Source: ZCTH02-B3 sp036563895
Lineage (GTDB): Bacteria; Bacillota; Bacilli; Paenibacillales; Paenibacillaceae
DNA: 57,440 nt
Assembly (NCBI GenBank): GCA_036563895.1
Contig: DATCLN010000180.1
Coordinates: 1 to 57,440, forward strand
Direction of reading: 5' to 3'
Shown here piece by piece: positions 1 through 8,948 of this stretch. Made by a program: the position numbers and the translations under genes. How positions within the stretch are numbered: the first letter of the stretch is position 1; each line of letters opens with the position of its first letter. The notes under the pieces are model-generated. The model had not been told where the DNA came from. It did not search any database and saw only the letters and a program-made list of their open reading frames with translations.

Positions 1-2173
1 TGTCCGGCCGCAGGTGCGTCCCGATGTCCACCTCTGCGCCCAAAGCCCCGGTGATGCAGCATTCCGCCAGGGCCACGGCCAGCCCGCCTTCCGACAGGTC
101 GTGGGCGGAGGCGATCCAACCGGCGCGGATCGCTTCCAGCAAGGCGTCCTGCAGCGCTTTTTCCTTATCCAGATCGATCTGCGGCGGCCGGCCTTCCGTC
201 ACGCCGTGGATCACGTATTGAAACTCGCTGCCGCCGAGCTCCGCCTTCGTCTCGCCGAGCAGGATGACGGCGTCGCCCTCGCGCTTGAACGGCTGCGTGG
301 TGATGTGGCCGACGTCCCGCACCAGCCCGACCATGCCGATGACCGGCGTCGGGTAGATGGGGCCGGCTTCGCTTTCGTTGTACAGGCTCACGTTGCCGCC
401 GATCACCGGCGTACCGAGGCGCCGGCAGGCATCGGCGATGCCTTCGGCGGCCCTCTCCAGCTGCCAGAACATTTCCGGCTTCTCCGGATTGCCGAAATTC
501 AGGTTGTCGGTCACCGCCAGGGGCTCAGCGCCGGAGCAGACCACGTTGCGCGCCGCCTCCGCCACGGCGATGCGCCCGCCGACTTCGGGATCCAGATACA
601 CGTAGCGCCCGTTGCCGTCCAGGGTCATCGCGACGGCCTTGCGCGTGCCGCGGATGGTCAGCACCGCCGCGTCGGAGCCGGGAGGCACCGCCGTCTGGGT
701 GCGGATCGTGTGGTCATACTGGCGGTACACCCACTCTTTGCTGGCGACGGTCGGGGAAGCGAGCACCTTTTCGAGGGCGCCGGCCAGGTCCGTCACTTCC
801 GGATAGCGGGTGGTGTCCACGTTGGCGTTTTTCACATAGTACTCGGGCACTTTTGGCGTCCGGTGATACACCGGGCAGTTGTCCACCAGTGCGCGGACCG
901 GAATGTCCGCGGCCAGTTCCCCGCGGTGAAACAGCTTCAGCCGGCCGTCGTCCGTCACCCTGCCGACCTTCACGCAGGGCACGCCCCATTTGGCGAAAAT
1001 CGCCTTCGCCTGCTCCTCGTGCTCCGGCCGGACGACGAACAGCATCCGCTCCTGCGATTCGGACAGCATCATTTCATACGGCGTCATGTCCGGCTCGCGC
1101 TGCGGGACGAGATCCAGGTTCAGCTCCATGCCGTTTCCGGCCTTGCTGGCCATCTCCGAGCTCGAGCAGGTGAGTCCCGCCGCGCCCATGTCCTGGATGC
1201 CGACGACGATGCCGCTTTCGATGAGCTCCAGGCAGGCTTCCATGACGAGCTTTTCCATGAACGGGTCGCCCACCTGCACCGCCGGCCGCTGCGATTCCGA
1301 TTCCGCGGTGAGCTCCCCGGAGGCGAAGGTGGCGCCGTGGATGCCGTCCCGCCCGGTCGCGGGCCCGACATAGAAAACCGAGTTGCCGACGCCTTCCGCG
1401 CGGCCCTTCTGGATCAGGCGATGGTCGATGAGGCCGACGCACATGACGTTGACCAGCGGGTTGCCCTCGTAGCTCGGGTCGAACATGATCTCGCCGCCCA
1501 CGGTGGGGATGCCGACGCAGTTGCCGTAGCCCGCGATGCCGGCGACCACGTTTTCGAACAGGTACCGGGCACGGGGGCTGTCAAGGGTACCGAAGCGCAG
1601 AGAGTTGAGCAACGCCACGGGACGGGCGCCCATGGAGAAAATGTCCCGCAGGATGCCGCCCACGCCGGTGGCCGCCCCCTGGTACGGTTCGATGGCGGAA
1701 GGGTGATTGTGGCTTTCGATTTTGAAGCAGACGCCCAGGCCGTCGCCGATGTCGACGACGCCGGCGCCTTCGCCCGGACCCACGAGCACGCGGGGGCCGG
1801 ACGTCGGGAATTTCTTCAGGACCGGCTTGGAGTTTTTGTAGGCGCAGTGCTCGGACCACATGACGCTGAACACGCCGGTTTCCGTGTAGTTCGGCTTTCG
1901 GCCGAGCAGGCGGCAGATCAGCGCGTATTCGTCGTCGGTGAGGCCCATCTGCCGGTAGATTTTGTGCTCCGCGATCTGCTCCGCGGTGGGTTCCGCGCCG
2001 GCCGTCCGCCGTTCCGTGCCGTGCGCCGTGCCGTCCGCCCCGCCTTGCGTTGCGCCGCGCGTCCCGCCTTGCGCCGCGCCAGCCGTCGCGCCCTGCGTTC
2101 CATCATGCGCCGCGCCGGTCGTCACGCCCTGCGTTCCGCCCTGCGCCGCGCCTTGCGTCGTGCCGTGCGTCAT
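1..2173 (-). CDS. purL: Phosphoribosylformylglycinamidine synthase subunit PurL (C-terminus cut by window edge)
   Basis: Large subunit of FGAM synthase, which converts FGAR, glutamine and ATP to FGAM in purine synthesis, acting with PurQ and PurS. About 724 codons are present; the last part of the protein lies beyond base 1. The conserved family body starts near residue 61 (EPTAEQ, then MGLTDDEY, WSEHCAYKNSKP, GPGEGAGVVDIGD, KIESHNHPS). The start is ATG at 2173, overlapping the purQ stop as ATGA and preceded by a strong GGAGGGAGGT site 6 bases away, so the first 60 residues are very probably translated. Those residues are a Gly/Ala/Thr/Gln repeat not normal for this family (see repeat entry). 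No alternative start exists between the repeat and the conserved body. Confidence 0.95.
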   Translation of the reverse strand, partial: MTHGTTQGAAQGGTQGVTTGAAHDGTQGATAGAAQGGTRGATQGGADGTAHGTERRTAGAEPTAEQIAEHKIYRQMGLTDDEYALICRLLGRKPNYTETGVFSVMWSEHCAYKNSKPVLKKFPTSGPRVLVGPGEGAGVVDIGDGLGVCFKIESHNHPSAIEPYQGAATGVGGILRDIFSMGARPVALLNSLRFGTLDSPRARYLFENVVAGIAGYGNCVGIPTVGGEIMFDPSYEGNPLVNVMCVGLIDHRLIQKGRAEGVGNSVFYVGPATGRDGIHGATFASGELTAESESQRPAVQVGDPFMEKLVMEACLELIESGIVVGIQDMGAAGLTCSSSEMASKAGNGMELNLDLVPQREPDMTPYEMMLSESQERMLFVVRPEHEEQAKAIFAKWGVPCVKVGRVTDDGRLKLFHRGELAADIPVRALVDNCPVYHRTPKVPEYYVKNANVDTTRYPEVTDLAGALEKVLASPTVASKEWVYRQYDHTIRTQTAVPPGSDAAVLTIRGTRKAVAMTLDGNGRYVYLDPEVGGRIAVAEAARNVVCSGAEPLAVTDNLNFGNPEKPEMFWQLERAAEGIADACRRLGTPVIGGNVSLYNESEAGPIYPTPVIGMVGLVRDVGHITTQPFKREGDAVILLGETKAELGGSEFQYVIHGVTEGRPPQIDLDKEKALQDALLEAIRAGWIASAHDLSEGGLAVALAECCITGALGAEVDIGTHLRPD
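1994..2152 (-). repeat. 36-bp (12-residue) imperfect tandem repeat inside the 5' end of purL
   Basis: Read on the minus strand, residues 8-60 of PurL form roughly four 12-residue units of the pattern GAAxxGTxGATx (units begin near residues 8, 20, 32 and 44). At DNA level this is a GC-rich 36-bp repeat made of smaller GGCGCGACGCAGG-like pieces. It is in frame and lies between a strong ribosome site and the conserved PurL body. Similar GCGTCC/TGCGTC pieces recur 1 kb upstream between purC and purS. Confidence 0.85.
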
Positions 2174-2859
2174 ACCGTGACCTCCCTCCGCCGCGCCTCG
2201 AACGCGCGCAGCATCGACGTGAACATCCGCCGGCCGTCATCGGAGCCGAGCCACTTGTGCACGGCCCGTTCCGGATGGGGCATCAGGCCCAGCACGTTGC
2301 CCCGTTCGTTGCAGATGCCGGCGATGTCGTCGATGGAACCGTTGGGATTTTCGTTTGCATAACGAAACACGATGCGGTTTTCCGCCTTCAGGCGGGCCAG
2401 CGTCTCCTCATCGCAGTAGTAGCAGCCTTCGCCGTGCGCGATGGGGATGGAAATCACTTCGCCGGCTTCATAGTCCAGCGTAAACGGCGTCCGGTTGTTT
2501 TCCACGCGGATTTCCGCCAGCTGGCAGATGAACTTCAACGTACGGTTGCGGATCAGGGCGCCGGGAAGAAGCCGCGCCTCGGTGAGCACCTGGAAGCCGT
2601 TGCAGATGCCGAGCACCAGCTTCCCTTCGTCCGCCGCCCGGCGCACCGCGTCCATCACCGGGGCGAACCGGGCGATGGCGCCGCAGCGCAGGTAGTCCCC
2701 GTACGAAAAACCCCCGGGGATGAGGATCGCGTCATATTCGGAAAGATCCGTCGCCGTATGCCACACGTAGTCCACGGGCTGACCGATGGCGTCCTCCACC
2801 GCCTTGTAGCAGTCGATGTCGCCGTTGGAGCCGGGAAACACGATGACCGCGAAGCGCAT
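2170..2859 (-). CDS. purQ: Phosphoribosylformylglycinamidine synthase subunit PurQ
   Basis: Glutamine amidotransferase subunit of FGAM synthase; it releases ammonia from glutamine for PurL. 229 residues, normal for the small-subunit type. It begins MRFAVIVFPGSNGD, has the class I amidotransferase nucleophile elbow LGICNGFQVL and the late AHGEG and MPHPERA segments that carry the His and Glu. It starts 3 bases after the purS stop and overlaps purL by the ATGA junction, so translation of purS, purQ and purL is probably coupled. Fifth step genes of the operon. Confidence 0.96.
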   Translation of the reverse strand: MRFAVIVFPGSNGDIDCYKAVEDAIGQPVDYVWHTATDLSEYDAILIPGGFSYGDYLRCGAIARFAPVMDAVRRAADEGKLVLGICNGFQVLTEARLLPGALIRNRTLKFICQLAEIRVENNRTPFTLDYEAGEVISIPIAHGEGCYYCDEETLARLKAENRIVFRYANENPNGSIDDIAGICNERGNVLGLMPHPERAVHKWLGSDDGRRMFTSMLRAFEARRREVTV

Positions 2860-2862
2860 GGG

Positions 2863-3105
2863 TCAGCCCTCCAGTTCGAAGCGGTAGTCTTCGATGACGG
2901 TGTTGGCCAGAAGCTTCTCGCACATCTCCCGGACGCGCGCCTCCGCCTGCGCCCGGTCGTCGGTGTCCAGGTCCAGCTCCATGAACTTGCCGATGCGCAC
3001 CCTGCCGACTTCCCCGAAGCCCAGGGCGTGCAGCGCCTCGCGCACCGCGTTGCCCTGCGGGTCGAGCACGTTTGCCTTGATGGTCACGTAAACCGTCGCT
3101 TTCAT
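2863..3105 (-). CDS. purS: Phosphoribosylformylglycinamidine synthase subunit PurS
   Basis: Small 80-residue subunit that bridges PurQ and PurL in Gram-positive FGAM synthase. Starts MKATVYVTIKANVLDPQGNA and ends in a short acidic tail. I chose the ATG at 3105 because it is preceded by GGGGAGGAAAACC; an upstream in-frame start at 3159 would add 18 residues encoded by repeat sequence and is not conserved-looking. Lies between purC and purQ exactly as in the Bacillus operon. Confidence 0.95.
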   Translation of the reverse strand: MKATVYVTIKANVLDPQGNAVREALHALGFGEVGRVRIGKFMELDLDTDDRAQAEARVREMCEKLLANTVIEDYRFELEG

Positions 3106-3121
3106 GGTTTTCCTCCCCGTT

Positions 3122-3168
3122 ATGCCTTGCGTCCCATGCCCTGCGTCCGATGCCTGCATCCCTTGCGC
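3122..3168. repeat. 14-bp imperfect tandem repeat between purC and purS
   Basis: About three units of ATGCCYTGCGTCCS fill most of the 72-bp gap between the purC stop and the purS ribosome site. The unit resembles the TGCGTC pieces in the purL 5' repeat, suggesting a common source. Confidence 0.7.
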
Positions 3169-3177
3169 CTCCCGGCG

Positions 3178-4080
3178 TTACGGCAGGTCCGCGCCGATGA
3201 TCCGGCGGTAGATCTCCCGGTACCGGGCCGTCGTGGCGGCGACCACGTCCGGGGGCAGGGGCGGCGGGGGACTTTCGCGGTCCCAGTCGGACGCGAGCAG
3301 GTACGCGCGCACCGGCTCCTTGTCCATGCTGTCGATCTCGATGTCCGGGGCGTATTTGTCCTTCGCCCAAAAACGGGATGAGTCCGGCGTGAACAGTTCG
3401 TCGATCAGCGTCAGTTCCCCGTCGATCCAGCCAAACTCGAACTTGCAGTCGGCCAGGATGATGCCCCGCTCCTCGCAGAAATCCCGCCCGAACTCGTACA
3501 GGCGCAGGCTCCGCGCGCGAAGCTCCTCCGCCAGCTCGCGGCCCACGCGCCGGACGAGTTCGTCGAAGGTGATGTCCTCGTCGTGACCGGCGTCGTTTTT
3601 GGCGGCGGGGGTGAAAATCGGCTCCGGCAGGCGGTCGTTTTTGCGCAGTCCTTTGGGAAGCTCAATGCCGTTTACCCGGCCCGTCTCCCTGTACTGCCGC
3701 CAGCCGCCGCCGGTGATGTAACCGCGCACGACGCATTCCACGTCGATGCGCCGCGCCTTGCGCGCCACCGTGACGCGGCCGGCCAGTTTCGCCTGGTCGA
3801 CCGTATCCCCCAGCCGCGTGACGTCGGCATGAATGAAGTGATTCGGCTGGATGTGCCGCGTGCGCTCGAACCAGAACGCGCTCAGGCCGTTCAGCACCCG
3901 CCCCTTGTCGGGAATGGGCGGCTCAAGCACGTAATCGAACGCGGAAATGCGGTCGCTGACGACGATGAGCAGATGTTCGCCCAGGTCGTACAGCTCGCGC
4001 ACCTTGCCCTTGCGGACGAGCGGCGCCCGCACGAGCCCTTCGGCGGTGGCCAGCGCTTCGCTTGCGTTTGCGTTTGCCAT
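3178..4080 (-). CDS. purC: SAICAR synthase PurC
   Basis: Phosphoribosylaminoimidazole-succinocarboxamide synthase, joining CAIR and aspartate with ATP. 300 residues, the longer form of the family rather than the about 240-residue form of B. subtilis. Recognised from KGKVRELYDLGEHLLIVVSD, RISAFDYVL, VVRGYITGG and the late LIDELFTPDSSRFW segment. Start ATG at 4080 sits behind GGAGGCTCCC on the coding strand, 24 bases after the purB stop. Its residues 1-16 are Ala-rich and not conserved. Confidence 0.95.
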   Translation of the reverse strand: MANANASEALATAEGLVRAPLVRKGKVRELYDLGEHLLIVVSDRISAFDYVLEPPIPDKGRVLNGLSAFWFERTRHIQPNHFIHADVTRLGDTVDQAKLAGRVTVARKARRIDVECVVRGYITGGGWRQYRETGRVNGIELPKGLRKNDRLPEPIFTPAAKNDAGHDEDITFDELVRRVGRELAEELRARSLRLYEFGRDFCEERGIILADCKFEFGWIDGELTLIDELFTPDSSRFWAKDKYAPDIEIDSMDKEPVRAYLLASDWDRESPPPPLPPDVVAATTARYREIYRRIIGADLP

Positions 4081-4104
4081 GGGAGCCTCCTTCGGCCGGC
4101 CGCC

Positions 4105-5400
4105 TCATCCGAGGCCGAGCCGTTCAAAAATGTCGTCCACGTGCTTCAGATGCCAGGACGGATCGAAGCAGTCGTCGATTTCCGCCTCGCTCAGCACCGC
4201 GGTGATTTCCGGCGATTCCTTCACGATGGCGCGGAAATCCCGCTGCTCCTCCCAGGCGCGCATCGCCAGCGGCTGCACCGTGTCGTACGCCTGCTCGCGG
4301 CTCCAGCCCTTGTCGATCAGCTTCGTCATCACCCGCCCGGAGAACGGCAGGTTGAACGTGCGCGCCATGTTGCGCTTCATGTTTTCCGGGAACACCGTCA
4401 GGTTTTTCATGATGCCGCCGAAACGGTTCAGCATGTAGTCCAGCAGCATCGTGGCGTCCGGCAGGATCACGCGCTCCACCGACGAGTGGGAGATGTCCCG
4501 CTCGTGCCAGAGGGGCACGTTTTCATAGGCCGACACCATGTAGCCGCGGACGACCCGGGCCAGCCCGCTGATGTTCTCGCAGCCCACCGGGTTGCGCTTG
4601 TGCGGCATCGCCGAGGACCCCTTTTGACCCTTGGCAAAAGGCTCCTCCACCTCGCGGAATTCGCTTTTCTGCAGCGCGCGGATCTCCGTGGCGAACTTGT
4701 CCAGCGAAGTGGCGATGAGCGCCAGCGTCGCCATGTACGCCGCGTGCCGGTCCCGCTGGAGCGTCTGCGTGGAGATCGGTGCCGGCGAAATCCCCAGCTT
4801 GCGGCACACATATTGTTCCACAAACGGATCGATATTCGCATACGTGCCGACGGCGCCGGAGATTTTGCCGAATTCCACGTCCCTCGCCGCCAGCCGGAAC
4901 CGCTCCAGATTGCGCTTCATTTCCTCGTGCCACAGCGCCATTTTCAGCCCGAAGGTGGTCGGTTCGGCGTGCACGCCGTGGGTGCGTCCCATCATCACGG
5001 TGTGCTTGTGGCGGACCGCCTGCTCGCGGAGGATTTCGATAAAATCCAGAAGGTCCTTTTCCAAAATGGCGTTGGCCTGCTTGAGGAGGCACCCCAGCGC
5101 GGTATCCACCACGTCGGTGGAGGTGAGGCCGTAGTGCACCCATTTCCGCTCCGGCCCGAGGCTTTCGGAGACGGCGCGGGTGAAGGCGATGACGTCGTGG
5201 CGGGTTTCCTGCTCGATTTCGTAAATGCGGTTTATGTCAAAACGGGCGTTGCGCCTTAGGGCCTCCACGTCTTCCCGCGGAATGCGGCCGAGCTCGGCCC
5301 ACGCCTCGCAGACGGCAAGCTCCACTTCGAGCCAGGTGCGGAACTTGTTCTCTTCCGACCAAACGGCCCGCATCTCGGGGCGGCTGTACCGGTCGATCAT
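4105..5400 (-). CDS. purB: Adenylosuccinate lyase PurB
   Basis: Cleaves fumarate from SAICAR and from adenylosuccinate, so it serves both the common purine path and AMP formation. 431 residues, the B. subtilis length. Contains the fumarase/aspartase superfamily signature KGSSAMPHKRNP and the THGVHAEPTTFG segment with the catalytic His. I set the start at ATG 5400 because GGAAAGGA lies 8 bases upstream; a second ATG at 5409 would leave no room for that site. Only 5 bases separate it from the purK stop. Confidence 0.96.
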   Translation of the reverse strand: MIDRYSRPEMRAVWSEENKFRTWLEVELAVCEAWAELGRIPREDVEALRRNARFDINRIYEIEQETRHDVIAFTRAVSESLGPERKWVHYGLTSTDVVDTALGCLLKQANAILEKDLLDFIEILREQAVRHKHTVMMGRTHGVHAEPTTFGLKMALWHEEMKRNLERFRLAARDVEFGKISGAVGTYANIDPFVEQYVCRKLGISPAPISTQTLQRDRHAAYMATLALIATSLDKFATEIRALQKSEFREVEEPFAKGQKGSSAMPHKRNPVGCENISGLARVVRGYMVSAYENVPLWHERDISHSSVERVILPDATMLLDYMLNRFGGIMKNLTVFPENMKRNMARTFNLPFSGRVMTKLIDKGWSREQAYDTVQPLAMRAWEEQRDFRAIVKESPEITAVLSEAEIDDCFDPSWHLKHVDDIFERLGLG

Positions 5401-5405
5401 GCCGT

Positions 5406-6611
5406 TCATCCTTTCCAGATGTTCGATTGCGCGATCCACTCGAGGGCGGCGTCGACGCTCGGGGCGAGCACGTTGATGTGGCCCATTTTGCGGCCCGGCC
5501 GGGCTTCGGCTTTGCCGTACAGGTGCACCTTCGGCGCGACGCCGAGCCGCTCCGCCGCTTCGTCCGGCCGCTGCAGCCATTCCAGGACCGCCGGCAGGTG
5601 CCGGCCGAGCACGTTGACCATCACGGCCGGCGTCAGAAGCGCCGTGTCGCCGAGGGGCAGGTCGCAGATCGCCCGGATGTGCTGCTCGAACTGCGACGTG
5701 CGGCACGCCTCGATGGTGTAGTGCCCGGAATTGTGCGGCCGGGGCGCCAGTTCGTTGACGTACAGCGTGCCGTCCCGGCCGGCGAACATCTCCACGGCGA
5801 TCAGCCCGACGACGCCCAGGGATTCCGCGATGGACACGGCCAGACGCTCGGCTTCCGCCCTGAGCCTGTCCGGAATCCGCGCCGGCACGATGGACATATG
5901 CAGGATGTTGTCGACATGCACGTTCTCCGCCGGCGGAAAGGCGCGCACCTCTCCGGACGGCCGGCGGGCGGCGATGACCGAAATTTCCCGCTCGAAATCG
6001 ATGAATTTTTCCAGCACCAAGGCCGTGCCGGCGCGCGACAGCTCCTCCCATGCGGGCTGCAGATCCTCCCGCCGCCGAAGCACGCGCTGCCCCTTGCCGT
6101 CGTAGCCGCCTTCCGCGGTCTTGAGCACGGCGGGCAGGCCCAGCCGCTCCGCTGCCTCCCGCAGCCTGTCCAGGCTGGCCACTTCGGCATACGGCGCCAC
6201 CCGGGCTCCCGCGGCCTCGACCGCGCGCTTCTCCCGCAGCCGGTTCTGCGTCGTGCGCAGGAGCGCGCTCCCCTGCGGCACGTAAGACTCGGTCTCCAGG
6301 ACGGCGGCGACGTCCGCGTCGACGTTTTCGAATTCGTAGGTGATCACGTCCGCGCGCCGGGCCAGCTCCCGGGCCGCCGCCAGGTCGTCGTAGCGGGCGA
6401 CGATGAGCTCCGCCACCTGGCCGCACGGCGCCTTCGGGTCCGGATCCAGCGCCGCGAAGCGGTAGCCCATCCGGCTCCCGGCGTGGACCAGCATGCGCCC
6501 CAGCTGCCCGCCGCCCAGCACGCCGATCGTGGCCCCGGGCAAAATCCGTCTCGGCTCACGCGCCGGCCCGCTCCCGCCCGGTCCGGCCTGCGCCGCGCCG
6601 CTGTCGCTCAT
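5406..6611 (-). CDS. purK: N5-carboxyaminoimidazole ribonucleotide synthase PurK
   Basis: ATP-grasp enzyme that carboxylates AIR to N5-CAIR with ATP and bicarbonate. 401 residues. The conserved body begins at residue 27 (ATIGVLGGGQLGRML), followed by the ATP-grasp motifs (KTAEGGYDGKGQ, EKFIDFEREIS, EMF, NELAPRPHNSGH). The first 25 residues (Ser/Gly/Ala/Pro-rich) are an extra tail. The ATG overlaps the purE stop as ATGA. Works directly with PurE, its neighbour. Confidence 0.96.
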   Translation of the reverse strand: MSDSGAAQAGPGGSGPAREPRRILPGATIGVLGGGQLGRMLVHAGSRMGYRFAALDPDPKAPCGQVAELIVARYDDLAAARELARRADVITYEFENVDADVAAVLETESYVPQGSALLRTTQNRLREKRAVEAAGARVAPYAEVASLDRLREAAERLGLPAVLKTAEGGYDGKGQRVLRRREDLQPAWEELSRAGTALVLEKFIDFEREISVIAARRPSGEVRAFPPAENVHVDNILHMSIVPARIPDRLRAEAERLAVSIAESLGVVGLIAVEMFAGRDGTLYVNELAPRPHNSGHYTIEACRTSQFEQHIRAICDLPLGDTALLTPAVMVNVLGRHLPAVLEWLQRPDEAAERLGVAPKVHLYGKAEARPGRKMGHINVLAPSVDAALEWIAQSNIWKG

Positions 6612-7093
6612 GACGGTTCCCCGCTTTCCAGCACCGCTTTGGCGATCCGCTCCCGCCTGGCGGCAATGCGCTCCTGCACCGCCGGATCAAAGGCGCCGAT
6701 GATCTGCGCCGCCATAAGCCCCGCGTTCACCGCGCCGGCGGGACCGATGGCCATGGTGGCCACGGGCACGCCGCCCGGCATCTGCACGATGGACAAAAGC
6801 GAATCGAGCCCGTTCAGGGCTTGCGACCTGACGGGCACGCCGATGACGGGCAGGACGGTCTTGGCCGCCGTCATGCCCGGAAGATGGGCCGCGCCGCCGG
6901 CGCCGGCGATAATTACTTTAAGCCCGCGCGCCGCGGCGGTGGCCGCGTATTCAAACATGTAATCCGGCGTCCGGTGCGCCGAAACGATCTTCTTCTCGTA
7001 CGGAATCCCCAGTTCGTCGAGCACGTCGCACGCGTGCTTCATCGTTTCCCAGTCCGACCGGCTGCCCATGATGACGCCGACGAGTGCCGACAT
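6608..7093 (-). CDS. purE: N5-CAIR mutase PurE
   Basis: Catalytic subunit that converts N5-CAIR to CAIR; first gene of the pur operon. 161 residues with the class I signature GSRSDW (residues 10-15), the catalytic SAHRTP (38-43) and GAGGAAHLPGM. The start at ATG 7093 is supported by GGAAGGGTG just upstream; the open frame extends 36 codons further but without family similarity. The operon promoter and two PurR boxes lie 125-200 bases upstream. Confidence 0.97.
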   Translation of the reverse strand: MSALVGVIMGSRSDWETMKHACDVLDELGIPYEKKIVSAHRTPDYMFEYAATAAARGLKVIIAGAGGAAHLPGMTAAKTVLPVIGVPVRSQALNGLDSLLSIVQMPGGVPVATMAIGPAGAVNAGLMAAQIIGAFDPAVQERIAARRERIAKAVLESGEPS

Positions 7094-7218
7094 GGTTTCA
7101 CCCTTCCTTTTTCGCGAACCGGCTCTCCCCAAAAAAACAAGCGGACCCGGCGCGGCGCCGGCGCCCTCTGGAAATATCATTCGGCAATTTGACCATGTCA
7201 TTTTAACTTGACGATTAA

Positions 7219-7247
7219 AGTGTACTGCAATCCGCTCCTTCTGTCAA
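7219..7247 (-). promoter_or_regulatory. purE operon promoter
   Basis: On the minus strand TTGACA (7242-7247), a 17-bp spacer and TACACT (7219-7224). The -35 is perfect and the -10 matches at four of six positions. It points at purE and adjoins the PurR boxes. Confidence 0.75.
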
Positions 7248-7249
7248 AC

Positions 7250-7293
7250 AAAGACGAACACTTCCAGCTTATAGACGAAAAATGTTCGGATTT
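7250..7293 (-). promoter_or_regulatory. Paired PurR boxes (PurBox inverted pair)
   Basis: Two 13-bp boxes in inverted orientation. Box 2 (7281-7293), read on the minus strand, is AAATCCGAACATT and fits the Bacillus PurBox AWWWCCGAACWWT completely. Box 1 (7250-7262), read on the plus strand, is AAAGACGAACACT with a few mismatches. They are 18 bases apart, close to the known spacing, and lie just upstream of the -35. PurR would repress here when PRPP is low (known for the family). Confidence 0.8.
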
Positions 7294-7518
7294 TCGTCCT
7301 TCCGCCTCGTGCACCACAACGTTCAAACCTTTTTCACACGCCACCGCCCTCAACCCGCCCGTTCCTTTTTGCCGTCCGGCCGCCGATTCCGCTGTCGCCA
7401 ACCCTATTTTCGCACAAAATCCTTCCGCCATTGCAAATAAATCGCCCGCCCCCGCAAGGGAGACGGGCCGATTCGGATCCATTGCCAAAATGCGTCTTCC
7501 GCGAAACCCCGGACGGAA
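7294..7518. other. Intergenic, no gene or element recognised
   Basis: Between the PurR boxes and the end of the permease gene. Short open frames on both strands lack ribosome sites and family features. I looked for the conserved core of a purine riboswitch on the minus strand and did not find it. Confidence 0.5.
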
Positions 7519-8859
7519 TCATTCGCCGCCCAGGAACGCGTAGCGCAGGATGACCAGCACGAACAGCACCCACAGCAGCCAGTGGATCTTGTGCTTCTTG
7601 CCGGACACCAGATTGCCCACCAGGGCCAGCAGCACGTAGGACACGATGCCGAACGAGATCCCGTTGGCGATGTTGTAGGTCAGCGGCATCATCACGATGG
7701 TCAGGAACGCCGGAACGGCGATGACCAGGTCGGAGAAGTCGATTTCCCGGATCATCTGCACCATCAGCACGCCGACCACGATGAGGGCGGCGCTGGTCGC
7801 CGGGGACGGAATGAGCAGTGCGATGGGCGCCAGGAACAGCGCCAGCAGGAACAGCACGCCGGTGGTCACCGCGGTGAGACCGGAGCGGCCGCCTTCGGCG
7901 ATACCGGAGCTGCTTTCGATGTAGGCCGTCACCGTGCTGGTGCCCAGCATGGCGCCGCCGCTGACGGACACCGCGTCGACCAGCATGGCCTTGCCGATGC
8001 GTTTTTGCCCTTCTTCCTTGTCCTTCAGCAGCCCCGCGCGGTTGGCGGTGCCGACCAGGGTTCCGAAGGTGTCAAACAATTCCACGAAGGTGAACGTGGC
8101 GATCGCCGTCAGGATGCCGACGGTGAGCAGACCGGTGAAGTCGAAGTGCCAGAAGTTGAGCTGCGCGAAGTCGGGCACCCATTGCCCCGTCCGGAGCGTG
8201 GAAAAGTCGGTGACGCCCACACCGGGGATGGCGCCGATGAGCGCCGTGATCAGGATGCCGATCAGGATGGCACCCTTCACTTTCAGCACCATCAGGATGG
8301 CGATGATCGCCAGGCCGAGAAGGGTCAGCCAGACGGAGGGGTCGGACAGATGCCCCATGGTGATCAGCGTACTGCCGTCGTCCAGCACGTTGATCGCCAT
8401 CACACCGCTGTTCTTGAGTCCGATGATGGTGATGAACAGCCCGATACCGACCGTGATCGCGTGCTTGAGCGCATCCGGCACCGCCACGACGAGCAGCTGG
8501 CGGATTTTCGTGATGGTCAGCACAATAAAGATCAAGCCGGAGATGAACACCGCGGTCAGCGCCATCTGCGGCGTGATCTCCCCGTTCGACGAGAGGACCA
8601 CCGTAAGGAAGTAGGCGTTCAGCCCCATCCCGGGAGCCAGCGCGACCGGGAAATTGACGATCAGCCCCATGGCGATCGTGAAAATGCCGGCCGCCAGAGC
8701 CGTCGCCAGGAACACGCTGTACTCCCCGAGTCCCGCTCCGCTGAGAATGGCCGGGTTCACCGCAAGTATGTACGCCATGGTCATGAAGGTGGTGATGCCC
8801 GCCATGATCTCGGTGCGGACGTTGGTTCCTAGCTCTTTCAGCTTGAAGAACCGCTCCAT
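7519..8859 (-). CDS. Purine nucleobase permease, NCS2 AzgA/PbuG type
   Basis: Membrane importer of hypoxanthine/guanine or adenine, 446 residues with about 12 hydrophobic segments. Family features: TNVRTEIMAGITTFMTMAYIL near the N-terminus, NPAILSGAG, PGMGLNAYF, FDTFGTLVGTA and STVTAYIESSSGIAEGGRSG. The start is ATG 8859; AAAGGAGG lies 13 bases upstream, a little far. It sits downstream of guaA on the same strand with its own promoter, which fits a purine-salvage role. The exact substrate (PbuG or PbuO class) cannot be fixed from sequence reading. Confidence 0.9.
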   Translation of the reverse strand: MERFFKLKELGTNVRTEIMAGITTFMTMAYILAVNPAILSGAGLGEYSVFLATALAAGIFTIAMGLIVNFPVALAPGMGLNAYFLTVVLSSNGEITPQMALTAVFISGLIFIVLTITKIRQLLVVAVPDALKHAITVGIGLFITIIGLKNSGVMAINVLDDGSTLITMGHLSDPSVWLTLLGLAIIAILMVLKVKGAILIGILITALIGAIPGVGVTDFSTLRTGQWVPDFAQLNFWHFDFTGLLTVGILTAIATFTFVELFDTFGTLVGTANRAGLLKDKEEGQKRIGKAMLVDAVSVSGGAMLGTSTVTAYIESSSGIAEGGRSGLTAVTTGVLFLLALFLAPIALLIPSPATSAALIVVGVLMVQMIREIDFSDLVIAVPAFLTIVMMPLTYNIANGISFGIVSYVLLALVGNLVSGKKHKIHWLLWVLFVLVILRYAFLGGE

Positions 8860-8948
8860 GTGTGACCGAAATCCTCCTTTTGGCCAAAAAAATGTGGTTA
8901 AAGCTGCCAATCCCGGATGTAAAACGCTTTCAAAAACATCACAAGACC

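Noticed and set aside
14..2362. Very long plus-strand open frame antisense to purL and purQ (also others such as 25982-28750 opposite acnA and 13294-15306 opposite the ABC genes)
   Set aside because: Products are Arg/Ala/His-rich with no family features, lie exactly opposite well-supported genes and arise from high third-position GC.
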